A stretch of 64,000 bases of DNA, from positions 329,936 to 393,935 of the forward strand of contig NZ_JABULH010000003.1 in NCBI RefSeq assembly GCF_013328205.1, given 5' to 3'. The notes beneath the pieces are model-generated. The model searched no databases. It saw only the letters and a list, made by a program, of their open reading frames with translations, and had not been told where the DNA came from. Positions 55,460-64,000 of the stretch are shown piece after piece. This DNA comes from Sphingomonas hominis (lineage in GTDB: Bacteria > Pseudomonadota > Alphaproteobacteria > Sphingomonadales > Sphingomonadaceae). Position 1 is the stretch's first letter. The number at the start of each line of letters is the position of its first letter. Both the position numbers and the translations under genes were made by a program.

Positions 55460-55645
55460 TCAGCCGACGCGCAGATGTTCCTCCACGCCATCGGCCTTCT
55501 GCGCAAGGCCGGGCACTTCGTTCAGGTGGCGCAGTTCACCGAAGCCGCCGCGTTCCTCGCGGTAGCGTACGATCTCCGCGCCATGCCCCGCCAGTTGCGG
55601 CACGGTGTCGAGCTGGTCGGCGGTGGCGGTGTTGAGGTCGATCAT
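55460..55645 (-). CDS. Small ComEA-like helix-hairpin-helix protein
   Basis: 61 residues: MIDLNTATADQLDTVPQLAG, RYREERGGFGELRHLNEVPG and QKADGVEEHLRVG make up two helix-hairpin-helix motifs in the DNA-binding ComEA/ComE pattern (LNTA, then L..VPG.. ). There is no signal peptide or membrane anchor, unlike ComEA of natural transformation, so it is a cytoplasmic stand-alone HhH2 protein, probably DNA-binding. The open frame continues upstream with no family resemblance. Confidence 0.76.
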   Translation of the reverse strand: MIDLNTATADQLDTVPQLAGHGAEIVRYREERGGFGELRHLNEVPGLAQKADGVEEHLRVG

Positions 55646-55723
55646 GCCGCTCCAAACCATCTCGCTCGGCGCGCGTTCCGCTTCGCGATGGCGCGGATCG
55701 GGCCGTCGCGCGTTAAGGCGCTC

Positions 55724-56281
55724 ATGCTGGTGTTCCTCGACTTCGAAGCCTCGTCCTTGTCCAAGCAAAGCTACCCGATCGAGGTCGCCTGGGTGTTCGA
55801 GGACGGGCGACGCGAGAGCCACCTGATCCGCCCCGCGCCTAGCTGGGACGATTGGGACGCAGCGGCGGAGGCGGTACACGGCATCACGCGCGCCGAATTG
55901 CTCGAGCGCGGCGAAGACCATGCCACCGTGGCGCGACGGATGGTCGACCAGCTCAGCGGCCACGACCTGCTGGCGAGCGCGCCGTCGTGGGACGGTAAGT
56001 GGTTGAGCGTGCTGCTGCGCGCCGCCAAGCTGCCGCGCCACAGCCTGCGGTTGCGCGACAGCGACGATGCACACCGTGAGCGCGCGCACGCGATCCTCTC
56101 GCGCACGCTGTCGGACAACGCGCTGGCATCCGCCGTCGCCGAGGTCCTCGAGCAGAGCGAGCCGCGCCGCGCAGGCGAACCGCCCGCGCACCGCGCGCTC
56201 GCCGACGCGGCGGAGGAACATGCGCGGTGGATCGCGATCGGGCAGTTGGCCGAGACGCGGGCGGGCGGCATTCCCGCCTGA
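55724..56281 (+). CDS. DnaQ-like 3'-5' exonuclease domain protein
   Basis: 185 residues from ATG 55724 with TTAAGG upstream. The N-terminus MLVFLDFEASSLSKQSYPIEVAW holds ExoI motif DxE (Asp6, Glu8), and DLLASAPSWDGKWL and HRALADAAEEHARW fit ExoII and ExoIII (HxAxxDA, with Asp in ALADAAEEH). An exonuclease of the epsilon/RNase T superfamily, function unassigned. It is transcribed divergently from the HhH protein gene (78 bases between starts). Confidence 0.76.
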   Translation: MLVFLDFEASSLSKQSYPIEVAWVFEDGRRESHLIRPAPSWDDWDAAAEAVHGITRAELLERGEDHATVARRMVDQLSGHDLLASAPSWDGKWLSVLLRAAKLPRHSLRLRDSDDAHRERAHAILSRTLSDNALASAVAEVLEQSEPRRAGEPPAHRALADAAEEHARWIAIGQLAETRAGGIPA

Positions 56282-56349
56282 GCTGCTCCCTGTTCCCGGC
56301 AAAGGCTTTGAGGCTGACGCCTCACTTTGAGCGAAGGGAGAAGTGCTGC

Positions 56350-57171
56350 TCAGTCGATCTCGCCGCGCGCGAAGGCGGCGGCGTGCGCCACGTCGTCGGC
56401 GCCCGGCCGCACGCCGGTGTAGAGCACGAATTGCTCCAGCGCCTGCAACACCGCGACGTCCGCGCCCGCGACCGTCACCTTGCGCGCCGCACGTGCGGCG
56501 CGCAGGAACGGCGTTTCGGGCGGCAGTGCCACCACCTCGAACGCGACCGCGCAGCGCTCGATCAGGGACATCGGAAAGGCGAGCGCGTCCTGGTCGCCGC
56601 CGGTCATGCCGATCGGCGTCGCGTTGATCAGCAGGGCCGCGTCGTCGGTCACCTCCGCCTGCCAGGCGAAGCCATATTCGTCGGCGAGCGCAGCCCCAGC
56701 GTCCGCGTTGCGCGCCACGATCGTGCCCGCGCGGTGTCCGCGATCGCGCAGCGCCGCCGCGACCGCCTTCGCCATCCCGCCCGATCCGCGCAAGGCGAAC
56801 GGCAGGGCGGGATCGACCGCTGCCTGATCGAGCAGGTCGCGTACCGCGCTGTAATCGGTGTTGTACCCGGTCAGTCGGCCTCCATCGTTGACGATCGTGT
56901 TGACGCTGTTGATCGCCGCGGCCGATCCGGCGAGCGCGTCGAGCAGCGGGATCACGGCTTCCTTGAACGGCATCGACACCGCGCAGCCGCGTATGCCGAG
57001 CGCACGAATACCACGCACCGCGCCACCCAGGTCGTCGGTGGTGAACGCCTTGTACACATAGTCGAGCCCCAGCCGCTCATAGAGACGGTTGTGAAAGCGC
57101 GAACCGAAATTGCCTGGCCGCGCCGCCAGCGACATGCACAGCCGCGTGTCGCGCCCGATCGGCGGCTTCAC
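56350..57171 (-). CDS. Shikimate 5-dehydrogenase-like protein
   Basis: 273 residues from a GTG overlapping the TetR stop (GTGA). The shikimate-binding domain shows GRDTRLCMSLAARPGNFGS, the catalytic Lys70 (VSMPFKEAVIP) and Asp106 (TGYNTDYSAV). The Rossmann half contains FALRGSGGMAKAVAAAL and INATPIGM. The N-terminus deviates from canonical AroE (SxS shikimate motif reads MSLAARPGNFGS), so it may be a paralogue such as a quinate/shikimate or AroE-like enzyme. It is coupled to a TetR regulator, unusual for a housekeeping aro gene. Confidence 0.88.
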   Translation of the reverse strand: MKPPIGRDTRLCMSLAARPGNFGSRFHNRLYERLGLDYVYKAFTTDDLGGAVRGIRALGIRGCAVSMPFKEAVIPLLDALAGSAAAINSVNTIVNDGGRLTGYNTDYSAVRDLLDQAAVDPALPFALRGSGGMAKAVAAALRDRGHRAGTIVARNADAGAALADEYGFAWQAEVTDDAALLINATPIGMTGGDQDALAFPMSLIERCAVAFEVVALPPETPFLRAARAARKVTVAGADVAVLQALEQFVLYTGVRPGADDVAHAAAFARGEID

Positions 57172-57830
57172 GCCACCGCGTCCGTGCAGGGCGCGTGCGT
57201 CGCTTGTCCGTCACCGCACAATGCGTCGATCTGCGACTCGATGCACGCGAGCAGCGGCGCGAACACCGCGCGGTCGACCTGGCCCGGCCACAAGACGCGG
57301 CGCTGCATCACGCCCCACGACACCGTCAGGATCAGGTTGGCGACCGTCACCAGCCGATCGTCGCTGACATCGGCCGCGGCAATGATGCGCAGCGCCAGGA
57401 TCAGTTGCTGGCGCAGTCGCTGATCGATCATGTGGAAGATGGCGGCGATCCGCTCGTTACGTGCGGCCTCGGCGGTGATCTCGGCGAAGATGCGCGCGTC
57501 CTCCACCTCCTCGCAGGCGACGAAGTCGGCGATCCAGGCGCGTACCGCGGCGTGGTCGCCGGTCGCGCAAGCATTGCACAACACGCCATCGTACAGGAAT
57601 TCGTCGAGGTCCTGCTCGACCATTGCCGCGACGATCGCCTCCTTGTTGGCGAAATCGCGGTAGATCTGCCCGACCAGCACGCCCGACTCGCGCGAAATCT
57701 GCGCCATGCCGGTGTTGTGGAAGCCAGCTTCGGCAAACAACGTGCGCGCGGCCTGGATCACCTTTGATCGGCGCGCGTTTGCTTTGTCGCTGCGGGGGCA
57801 CGTCACGTGCGCCGCTTCGGAATAGGTCAT
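57168..57830 (-). CDS. TetR-family transcriptional regulator
   Basis: 220 residues; start at the second of two adjacent ATGs (57833/57830), AAGGAG lies just upstream. The N-terminal helix-turn-helix is VIQAARTLFAEAGFHNTGMAQISRESGVLVGQIYRDFANKE; the C-terminal ligand domain includes DFVACEEVEDARIFAEITAE. Divergent from the RND efflux operon with a palindrome in between, so it most likely represses that pump, as AcrR or TtgR do. It is co-transcribed with the shikimate dehydrogenase-like gene. Confidence 0.94.
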   Translation of the reverse strand: MTYSEAAHVTCPRSDKANARRSKVIQAARTLFAEAGFHNTGMAQISRESGVLVGQIYRDFANKEAIVAAMVEQDLDEFLYDGVLCNACATGDHAAVRAWIADFVACEEVEDARIFAEITAEAARNERIAAIFHMIDQRLRQQLILALRIIAAADVSDDRLVTVANLILTVSWGVMQRRVLWPGQVDRAVFAPLLACIESQIDALCGDGQATHAPCTDAVA

Positions 57831-57879
57831 CATCTCCTTCCCATATTGACGCTGCCGCTTGTTAGCAGTAGCAGCATTC

Positions 57880-57899
57880 GTGAGTGATCGTTCATTCAC
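57880..57899. promoter_or_regulatory. Candidate TetR operator
   Basis: GTGAGTGA-TCGT-TCATTCAC, an inverted repeat with 7 of 8 matching positions, located 21 bases before the RND membrane-fusion gene start and 50 bases before the TetR start. The position and size fit an autoregulatory operator for the divergent pair. It is a sequence inference. Confidence 0.6.
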
Positions 57900-57919
57900 A
57901 CATAATTTCCGGGAAGTCC

Positions 57920-59131
57920 ATGCTGATCAATCGTTTCGCGGTCGCCGCGATGCTGGTGTTGCCGCTCGCCGCATGTGGTGGGGGCAAGGAACAGGCGCAG
58001 CAGCAGCCCGCTGGGCCGCCGCAGGTCGGCGTGGTCGCGGTCAACAGCGAGTCGGTGACGCTCACCACCACGCTGCCCGGTCGCACGGTGGCGTTCGAGA
58101 CGTCGGAGGTGCGCCCGCAGGTCAACGGCCTCATTCAGGCGCGGCTGTTCACCGAAGGCGATCAGGTGCGCGCGGGCCAGCCGCTCTACCGCATCGATCC
58201 GCAGCCCTATGTCACGCAGGTGGCGAGCGCGCGTGCCGCACTGGCGCGCGCGCAATCGGCGATCGCGTCGAGCGCGGCGCTCCAGCGCCGCTACGGCGAG
58301 CTAGTCAAGATCAACGCGATCGCGCGGCAGGATTTCGAGAATGCGACCACCTCGGCGGCGCAGGCGCGCGCCGACGTCGCCGCGCAGCAGGCCGCACTGC
58401 GCTCGGCGCAGATCGATCTGGCGCGCACCACCGTGCGCGCGCCGATCTCGGGTCGCATCGGTCGCTCGATCGCGACGACGGGCGCGCTCGTCACCTCGGG
58501 CCAGGCCGAGGCGCTGACCACGATCCAGCGGCTCGATCCGATCTACGTCGATGTGCCGCAGTCGAGCGCCGACCTGCTGGCGTTGCGGCAGAAGATCGCG
58601 GCGGGCGACCTGACGCGCGGCGGGCAGGCGGCACGCGTGCGGCTGCGGCTGGAGGACGGGTCGATCTACCCGATCGAGGGCACGCTGCAATTCGCCGACG
58701 TCAGCGTCGATCCGGCGACCGGTACGCAGACGATCCGCGCGCGCTTCCCCAACCCGCGGTCGCTGCTGCTGCCGGGCATGTACGTCCGCGCCGAGCTGGT
58801 CGAGGGCACGCAGGGCAATGCGTTGCTCGTGCCGCAGCGCGCGGTGCAGCGCGACGAGAAGGGTAACCCGACCGTGATGGTCGTGGGCGCCGACAACAAG
58901 GTGCAGCTGCGCACGCTGACCGCGCCGCGCACGATTGGCGAGAATTGGCTGGTCACCGCCGGGCTCAAGCCCGGTGAGAAGGTGATCGTCGAGGGCGGCT
59001 TGATGCTGCGCCCCGGCATGCCGGTGAAGGCGGTCGCGTGGAACCCCAATGCCAAGCCTGGGGGCGCGGGCGCACCGCAGGGGGCACAACAAGGTGGCGG
59101 CGGCAACGCTGGTCAGCCGCAAGCGAAGTAA
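57920..59131 (+). CDS. RND efflux periplasmic adaptor (AcrA/MexA family)
   Basis: 403 residues. Lipoprotein signal MLINRFAVAAMLVLPLAAC with Cys19. The adaptor has a lipoyl half (LPGRTVAFETSEVRPQVNGL), a coiled-coil hairpin, the second lipoyl half (LARTTVRAPISGRIGRS), then beta-barrel and membrane-proximal domains (TIRARFPNPRSLLLPGMYV, VVEGGLMLRPGMPVKAV). The C-terminus ends in a Gly/Gln-rich tail (GGAGAPQGAQQGGGGN). It bridges the inner-membrane pump and the outer-membrane channel encoded downstream. Confidence 0.97.
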   Translation: MLINRFAVAAMLVLPLAACGGGKEQAQQQPAGPPQVGVVAVNSESVTLTTTLPGRTVAFETSEVRPQVNGLIQARLFTEGDQVRAGQPLYRIDPQPYVTQVASARAALARAQSAIASSAALQRRYGELVKINAIARQDFENATTSAAQARADVAAQQAALRSAQIDLARTTVRAPISGRIGRSIATTGALVTSGQAEALTTIQRLDPIYVDVPQSSADLLALRQKIAAGDLTRGGQAARVRLRLEDGSIYPIEGTLQFADVSVDPATGTQTIRARFPNPRSLLLPGMYVRAELVEGTQGNALLVPQRAVQRDEKGNPTVMVVGADNKVQLRTLTAPRTIGENWLVTAGLKPGEKVIVEGGLMLRPGMPVKAVAWNPNAKPGGAGAPQGAQQGGGGNAGQPQAK

Positions 59132-59137
59132 CCGCTC

Positions 59138-62100
59138 ATGTCACGCTATTTCATCGACCGGCCCATCTTCGCGTGGGTGCTGGCCATCATCGTGATGCTC
59201 GCGGGCGTGCTCGCGATCCGCAGCCTGCCGATCGCGCAGTTCCCGGCGATCGCGCCGCCCGCGGTGTCGATCACCGCGACCTATCCGGGCGCCGACGCCG
59301 CGACGCTTGAGAACACGACGACGCAGATCATCGAGCAGCAGATGAAGGGGATCGACCACCTTCGCTACTTCTCGTCCTCGTCCTCCTCCGCCGGCACCGT
59401 CACCATCACGCTCACCTTTGAGCAGGGGACCGATCCCGACACGGCGCAGGTTCAGGTGCAGAACAAGCTGCAGGCGGCGACTCCGCTGCTGCCGCAGGAG
59501 GTTCAGCGCCAGGGGATCATCGTCGCCAAGGCGACGCAGAACATCCTGCTGTTCGTCGGCCTGTATTCGGAAAACGGCCAGCACGACGCGGTCGATCTGG
59601 CCGATTATGTCGCCTCCAAGATGCAGGATCCGCTGTCGCGCGTGACCGGCGTCGGCGACACGCAGGTCTTCGGGTCGCAGTACGCGATGCGGATCTGGGT
59701 CGATCCGCTGAAACTCAACAATTACGCGCTGACGATGGCGGACATCACCGACGCCGTCACCGCGCAGAACGCGCAGGTATCGGCCGGGCAATTGGGTGCG
59801 CAACCAGCACCCAAGGAGCAGATGCTCAACGCCACCGTGTCGGTGTCGTCGCGCCTGACCTCGCCGGAGGAGTTCGGCCGCATTCGGTTGAAGAGCAACA
59901 CCGACGGATCGGTGGTGCGCTTGAGCGACGTGGCGCGGGTCGAGATCGGCGCGGAGAATTACGGCTTCTCGGCTGAGTGGAACGGCAAGCCCGCGTCGGG
60001 CATCGCGGTGAAGCTGGCACCCGGCGCCAACGCACTCGACACTGTCGAAGCGGTCAAGGCGCGGATGACCGAGATCGGCAAGCAGTTGCCGTCCGACGTG
60101 AAGGTGATCTTCCCGTACGACACCTCGCCGTTCGTGCGGCTGTCGATCGAGCAGGTGATCCATACGCTGGTCGAGGCGGTGGTGCTCGTCTTCCTCGTCA
60201 TGTTCCTGTTCCTGCAGAACTGGCGCGCGACGATCATTCCAACGATCGCGGTGCCGGTGGTGCTGACCGGCACGTTCGCGGTGCTGGCGATCGCGGGCTA
60301 TTCGATCAACACGCTGACCTTGTTCGGCATGGTGCTCGCGATCGGCCTGCTGGTCGACGACGCGATCGTCGTGGTCGAGAACGTCGAGCGCCTGATCGTC
60401 GAGGAGCATCTCTCGCCCAAGGATGCCGCGCGCAAATCGATGGACGAGATTTCGGGCGCGCTGATCGGCATCGGCCTGGTGCTGTCGGCGGTGTTCCTGC
60501 CGATGGCGTTCTTCAGCGGCTCGACCGGCGTTATCTACCGCCAGTTCTCGATCACGATCGTGTCGGCGATGGTGCTGTCGGTCGCGACCGCATTGATCCT
60601 GACGCCAGCCTTGTGCGCGACGATTCTGAAACCGCACGATCCCGACAAGAAGGAGGGCAACGGCCCGCTCGCGCGCTTCTTCCGCTGGTTCAACGACCGG
60701 TTCGATCGCGGGCGCGACCGCTACGTCAAGGGAACGCGCACGACCGCGCGGCGCTGGGGCCGTTCGCTGGTGATCTACGCGTTGATCGTCGGCGGCATGG
60801 TGCTGTTGTTCGCGCGACTGCCCTCGGGCTTCCTGCCCGAAGAGGATCAGGGCGTGATGATCGCGCTGGTGCAAGGCCCGCCGGGCGCCACCACCGAGCG
60901 CACGCAAAAGGGGCTCGACCTCGTGCGCGATCACTTCCTCAGCAAGGAAAGTGGTTCGATCCAGGGCGTGTACACGATCAACGGCTTCAGCTTCTCCGGC
61001 ACCGGCCAGAACAGCGGCATCGCGTTCATTCCGATGAAGGAGTGGAAGGATCGCCCGGGTGCCGAGAACCGCGCGCAGGCAGTCGTCGGACGCGCCATGG
61101 CGGTGCTCGGCCGCTACGCCGACGGCATGATCTTCGCGGTCATCCCGCCCGCGGTGCAGGAACTGGGCAATGCATCGGGCTTCGACCTGCAATTGGTCGA
61201 TGAGGGCGGGATCGGGCACGAGAAACTGCTCGCCGCGCGCAACCAGATGCTGGGCATGGCGGCGCAGAACCCGTCGCTGGTCGGCGTGCGCCCCAACGCG
61301 CTCGACGACGCGCCGCAGCTCAAGATCAACGTCGATCAGGACAAGGCGCGCGCATTGGGGCTCGACCTATCCTCCGTCAACAGCACGATTTCGACCGCCT
61401 GGGGTGGTGCGTACGTCAACGACTTCATCGATCGCGGTCGCGTCAAACGGGTCTACGTGCAGGTCGACGCGCCGTACCGGCTACGCCCCGAGGACGTGGC
61501 GAGCCTGTACGTGCGCGGCGCGAACAATGCGATGGCGCCGTTCACCGCTTTCTCCACCACGTCGTGGCAGCAGGGCGCGACCCAGCTGACGCGCTACAAC
61601 GGGCAACCGGCGATGGAGATCTTGGGCCAGCCGGCGCCGGGCGTGTCGTCGGGCACCGCGCTGGAGGCGATGAACGACATCCATGCCAAACTGCCGCCGG
61701 GCACCAGGCTCGAGCCCACCGGGCTCAGCTACGAGGAGCAATTGTCGGGCGGGCAGGCACCGGCCTTGTACGGGCTGTCGCTGTTGATCGTCTTCCTGTG
61801 CCTCGCCGCTTTGTATGAAAGCTGGTCGGTGCCGATCTCGGTCATGCTGGTGGTGCCGCTGGGTGTCGTCGGCGCGCTGCTGGCGGCGTGGCTGACCGGG
61901 CTCAACAACGACATCTACCTTCAGGTCGGTCTCATCACGACGATCGGCGTGTCGGCCAAGAACGCGATCCTGATCGTGGAATTCGCCGAGGAGAAGATGC
62001 GCGACGGGCTGTCGGCGTTCGACGCCGCGATCGAGGCGGCGAAGATCCGGTTGCGTCCAATCCTGATGACCAGCCTCGCATTCGTGTTCGGCGTGCTGCC

Positions 62101-62350
62101 GCTCGCGATCTCGACCGGGGCAGGTGCGGGCGGCCAGAATGCGATCGGTCGCGCGGTGGTCGGCGGCATGATCACCGCCACCATCTTCGCCATCTTCCTG
62201 GTCCCCATGTTCTTCATCGTCGTCCTGCGCCTGTTCGGGCAGGGCGGCCGTGCGGAGCCCGCCGCACCCGACGCGCCGGACGGCAGTGACGGCAACAATC
62301 ACCGCCACCACGACACGAACCAGGGCCGCCTCGCGGCTGAGGGAGCCTGA
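59138..62350 (+). CDS. RND multidrug efflux pump, inner-membrane subunit (AcrB/MexB, HAE1)
   Basis: 1070 residues with twelve transmembrane helices and two large periplasmic loops. The start [21 protein letters not shown] is typical. The proton-relay aspartates are visible in [36 protein letters not shown] and the C-terminal [12 protein letters not shown] are also conserved. It exports hydrophobic drugs with the proton gradient. The gene starts 6 bases after the adaptor gene, and the outer-membrane gene follows after 3 bases. Confidence 0.98.
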   Translation: MSRYFIDRPIFAWVLAIIVMLAGVLAIRSLPIAQFPAIAPPAVSITATYPGADAATLENTTTQIIEQQMKGIDHLRYFSSSSSSAGTVTITLTFEQGTDPDTAQVQVQNKLQAATPLLPQEVQRQGIIVAKATQNILLFVGLYSENGQHDAVDLADYVASKMQDPLSRVTGVGDTQVFGSQYAMRIWVDPLKLNNYALTMADITDAVTAQNAQVSAGQLGAQPAPKEQMLNATVSVSSRLTSPEEFGRIRLKSNTDGSVVRLSDVARVEIGAENYGFSAEWNGKPASGIAVKLAPGANALDTVEAVKARMTEIGKQLPSDVKVIFPYDTSPFVRLSIEQVIHTLVEAVVLVFLVMFLFLQNWRATIIPTIAVPVVLTGTFAVLAIAGYSINTLTLFGMVLAIGLLVDDAIVVVENVERLIVEEHLSPKDAARKSMDEISGALIGIGLVLSAVFLPMAFFSGSTGVIYRQFSITIVSAMVLSVATALILTPALCATILKPHDPDKKEGNGPLARFFRWFNDRFDRGRDRYVKGTRTTARRWGRSLVIYALIVGGMVLLFARLPSGFLPEEDQGVMIALVQGPPGATTERTQKGLDLVRDHFLSKESGSIQGVYTINGFSFSGTGQNSGIAFIPMKEWKDRPGAENRAQAVVGRAMAVLGRYADGMIFAVIPPAVQELGNASGFDLQLVDEGGIGHEKLLAARNQMLGMAAQNPSLVGVRPNALDDAPQLKINVDQDKARALGLDLSSVNSTISTAWGGAYVNDFIDRGRVKRVYVQVDAPYRLRPEDVASLYVRGANNAMAPFTAFSTTSWQQGATQLTRYNGQPAMEILGQPAPGVSSGTALEAMNDIHAKLPPGTRLEPTGLSYEEQLSGGQAPALYGLSLLIVFLCLAALYESWSVPISVMLVVPLGVVGALLAAWLTGLNNDIYLQVGLITTIGVSAKNAILIVEFAEEKMRDGLSAFDAAIEAAKIRLRPILMTSLAFVFGVLPLAISTGAGAGGQNAIGRAVVGGMITATIFAIFLVPMFFIVVLRLFGQGGRAEPAAPDAPDGSDGNNHRHHDTNQGRLAAEGA

Positions 62351-62353
62351 CCT

Positions 62354-63904
62354 GTGAACCGCTCCGTTATCCTTGCCGCGCTCGCGCTTTCGACCGCGCT
62401 CGCCGGATGCAATCTCGCACCCAAGTACGAACGCCCGACCGGTGCGGTGCCGGCCGCACTGCCGCAGGGCGGCGTGTACCCACGCGCCGCGAGCGACGTA
62501 CCTGACGTGTCAGCGATCGGCTGGCGCGATTTCTTCCTCGATCCGCGGCTTCGGCAGGTGATCGACACCGGGCTCGCCAACAACCGCGACCTGCGGATCG
62601 CGGCGGGCAATGTGCTCCAGGCACGCGCGCAATACCGCATCCAGCGCTCTGACCTGGTGCCGACGACGACGTTGTCGGGATCGGCGACCTATACCAACAA
62701 CATCTTCGGCGCGACGGGCGCAAATGCTGGCGCAGGTGGTGGCGGCGCGACCGGTAGTGGAACGGGCGGCGGTATCGGCGGTGTTGGTGCGGGTGCAGGC
62801 GGCGTGGGTGGCGGCCTCGGCGGCGGCGGTGCTGACGCAGGGGTAGGCGGCGCGGGCGTGGGCTCGTCGTCGTCCAACATCGAATTCTACTCGGTCAACG
62901 CCGGCTTCTCCGCGTTCGAACTCGACCTGTTCGGCCGCGTCCGCAATCTCAGCCGCGCCGCGCTGGAACAATATTTCGCGACCGAGGAGGCGCAGCGCTC
63001 GACTCGCATCAGCCTGATCGCGGAGATCGCGACCGCGTGGCTGACGCTCGCGTCCGATCAGGAACAGTTGCAACTGTCGCGTCGCACGCTCCAGACCTTT
63101 GCCGAGACGCTGCGCCTGACGCAGGCGCAGTTCCGCATCGGTGTCGCTTCCGAACTAGAGGCGCGGCAGGCCGAGACGAATTACCAGTCGGCACGCAACG
63201 ACATCGCGACGCTGATGACGCGGGTGACGCAGGATCAGAATGCGCTCAACCTGTTGGTCGGCACGACCGTGCCGGCCGAGCAACTGCCGGCGGGGTTGGG
63301 GCAGGGGGCATACACGCGCGATGCGTTGCCGGGTGACGTATCCTCGGCGGTGCTCTTGCGCCGTCCGGACGTGCTCCAGGCGGAGCACCAGTTGATCGCG
63401 CAGAACGCCAACATCGGCGCGGCGCGTGCGGCCTTCTTCCCGCGCATCTCGCTGACGGCGACGATCGGGACGATCTCGACCGCTTTGTCCGGGCTCTTCG
63501 GTGGCGGTAGCTTCACCTATACCGGCGCACCCTCGATCGGGTTGCCGCTGTTCGATGGCGGCGCGGTGAAGGGCAATCTCGATTACGCGCGCGCATCGCA
63601 GCAGGTGGCGGTGTCAACCTACGAACGCGCGATCCAGACCGCGTTCCGCGAGGTTGCCGACGCGCTGGCGCAGCGCGGCACCATCGGCGAGCAGGTGGCC
63701 GCGCAGTCCGCGCGCGCCAATGCGGCACAGGTCGCGGCACGTTTGTCGGAGGCGCGTTACCGCGCGGGTGTCGATTCATTCCTGGTTTCACTGGACGCGC
63801 AGCGAACGGCCTATGCCGCACAGCAGCAGCTCGTCACCACCCGTCTCACCAGCGCCAGCAATCTGGTGGAGCTTTATCGTTCGCTGGGCGGCGGCATCAC
63901 CTGA
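62354..63904 (+). CDS. RND efflux outer-membrane channel (OprM/NodT family) with glycine-rich insertion
   Basis: 516 residues from a GTG. Lipoprotein signal with Cys19 (STALAGC), then two OEP repeats: GWRDFFLDPRLRQVIDTGLANNRDLRIA ... FELDLFGRVRNLSRAALEQYFA, and LLRRPDVLQAEHQLIAQNANIG ... EVADALAQRG. Residues about 119-174 form an insertion of ~56 residues, nearly all Gly, Ala, Val, Thr and Ser, placed where OprM has its first outer-membrane beta-hairpin loop (after SGSATYTNN and before YSVNAGFSAFELDLFG). Such an insert would lie at the cell surface. It is the third gene of the pump operon. Confidence 0.96.
   Translation: MNRSVILAALALSTALAGCNLAPKYERPTGAVPAALPQGGVYPRAASDVPDVSAIGWRDFFLDPRLRQVIDTGLANNRDLRIAAGNVLQARAQYRIQRSDLVPTTTLSGSATYTNNIFGATGANAGAGGGGATGSGTGGGIGGVGAGAGGVGGGLGGGGADAGVGGAGVGSSSSNIEFYSVNAGFSAFELDLFGRVRNLSRAALEQYFATEEAQRSTRISLIAEIATAWLTLASDQEQLQLSRRTLQTFAETLRLTQAQFRIGVASELEARQAETNYQSARNDIATLMTRVTQDQNALNLLVGTTVPAEQLPAGLGQGAYTRDALPGDVSSAVLLRRPDVLQAEHQLIAQNANIGAARAAFFPRISLTATIGTISTALSGLFGGGSFTYTGAPSIGLPLFDGGAVKGNLDYARASQQVAVSTYERAIQTAFREVADALAQRGTIGEQVAAQSARANAAQVAARLSEARYRAGVDSFLVSLDAQRTAYAAQQQLVTTRLTSASNLVELYRSLGGGIT
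62708..62875 (+). repeat. Low-complexity GGN/GCN tract inside the OprM-like gene
   Basis: 168 bases coding only small residues (GGGGATGSGTGGGIGGVG and similar), made up of imperfect GGCGGT/GGTGCG hexamer-like units. Replication slippage could expand or contract it in frame, giving a length-variable surface loop. Confidence 0.8.
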
Positions 63905-63921
63905 CCTCGTCCGAGCCGGTT

Positions 63922-63942
63922 GAGTGCCCTTTTCGGGCGCTC
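63922..63942 (+). terminator. Possible terminator after the efflux operon
   Basis: An 8-bp stem (GAGTGCCC with GGGCGCTC) and a TTTTC loop 18 bases after the OprM-like stop. There is no U-tract, so it may be a weak or Rho-assisted end. Confidence 0.45.
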
Positions 63943-64000
63943 ACGAGCCTTCTGACGCGGTGTTGTCGAAAATGTGCAACTTTTCTGCAAAAACCGTTTG

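Noticed and set aside
59141-61219. Minus-strand open frame of 692 codons opposite the RND pump gene
   Set aside because: It is rich in Arg, His and Asp, as expected from the complement of the acrB-type gene, and has no recognisable domain.

Overview
The window is a GC-rich chromosomal segment of about 64 kb that looks like a member of the Sphingomonadales (Alphaproteobacteria), probably Sphingomonas or a close relative. The basis is a circularly permuted, two-piece tmRNA gene (the alphaproteobacterial form), two large TonB-dependent receptors, a carotenoid ketolase and glycosyltransferase pair, LytTR/LytS signalling beside a TonB receptor, and the DUF3297 and DUF2891 families. No transposase, integrase, phage gene, CRISPR array, rRNA or tRNA was recognised. 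Gene density is high and many neighbours overlap by 1 to 4 bases.

Layout. 0-10 kb: 3' end of typA, a ClC chloride channel, a TonB receptor, a hybrid histidine kinase with a ParD-like N-terminus, and crtX convergent with crtW. 10-24 kb: PAP2 membrane enzyme, aldo/keto reductase, aldehyde dehydrogenase, small secreted and DUF proteins, a LytTR regulator with its LytS kinase next to an Oar-like TonB receptor, ligA and an Rrf2 regulator. 24-26.4 kb: a gene-poor, lower-GC stretch that holds the split tmRNA gene ssrA, two orphan exported proteins and dispersed palindromic repeats. 26.4-40 kb: a lipoamide-dehydrogenase-like flavoprotein, SDR plus GH15 glucoamylase, GNAT, luciferase-like monooxygenase, a spore-photoproduct-lyase homologue, a SWIB protein, a tightly coupled flavoprotein/pseudouridine synthase/RNase H-like operon, and an HxlR regulator divergent from a PRISE-type reductase.

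40-46.3 kb: an operon of four overlapping genes encoding a fused ATP-dependent 5-oxoprolinase, a two-part DUF969/DUF979 5-oxoproline transporter and a DUF2891 protein of unknown function. This is the best candidate for a poorly described functional module. 46.3-55.4 kb: a secreted SGNH protein, a PaoABC-type periplasmic aldehyde oxidase, the truncated N-terminus of a DctA dicarboxylate carrier, a translationally coupled pair of exported carbohydrate esterase and polysaccharide deacetylase, and an S10 serine carboxypeptidase. 55.4-64 kb: a small HhH protein, an exonuclease-like protein, a TetR regulator overlapping a shikimate-dehydrogenase-like gene, and a divergent RND efflux operon whose outer-membrane channel carries an unusual glycine-rich insertion.

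All functions rest on reading translated sequence and motifs by eye. No database search was run. Start codons were chosen from ribosome-binding sites, overlaps with neighbours and family N-termini.
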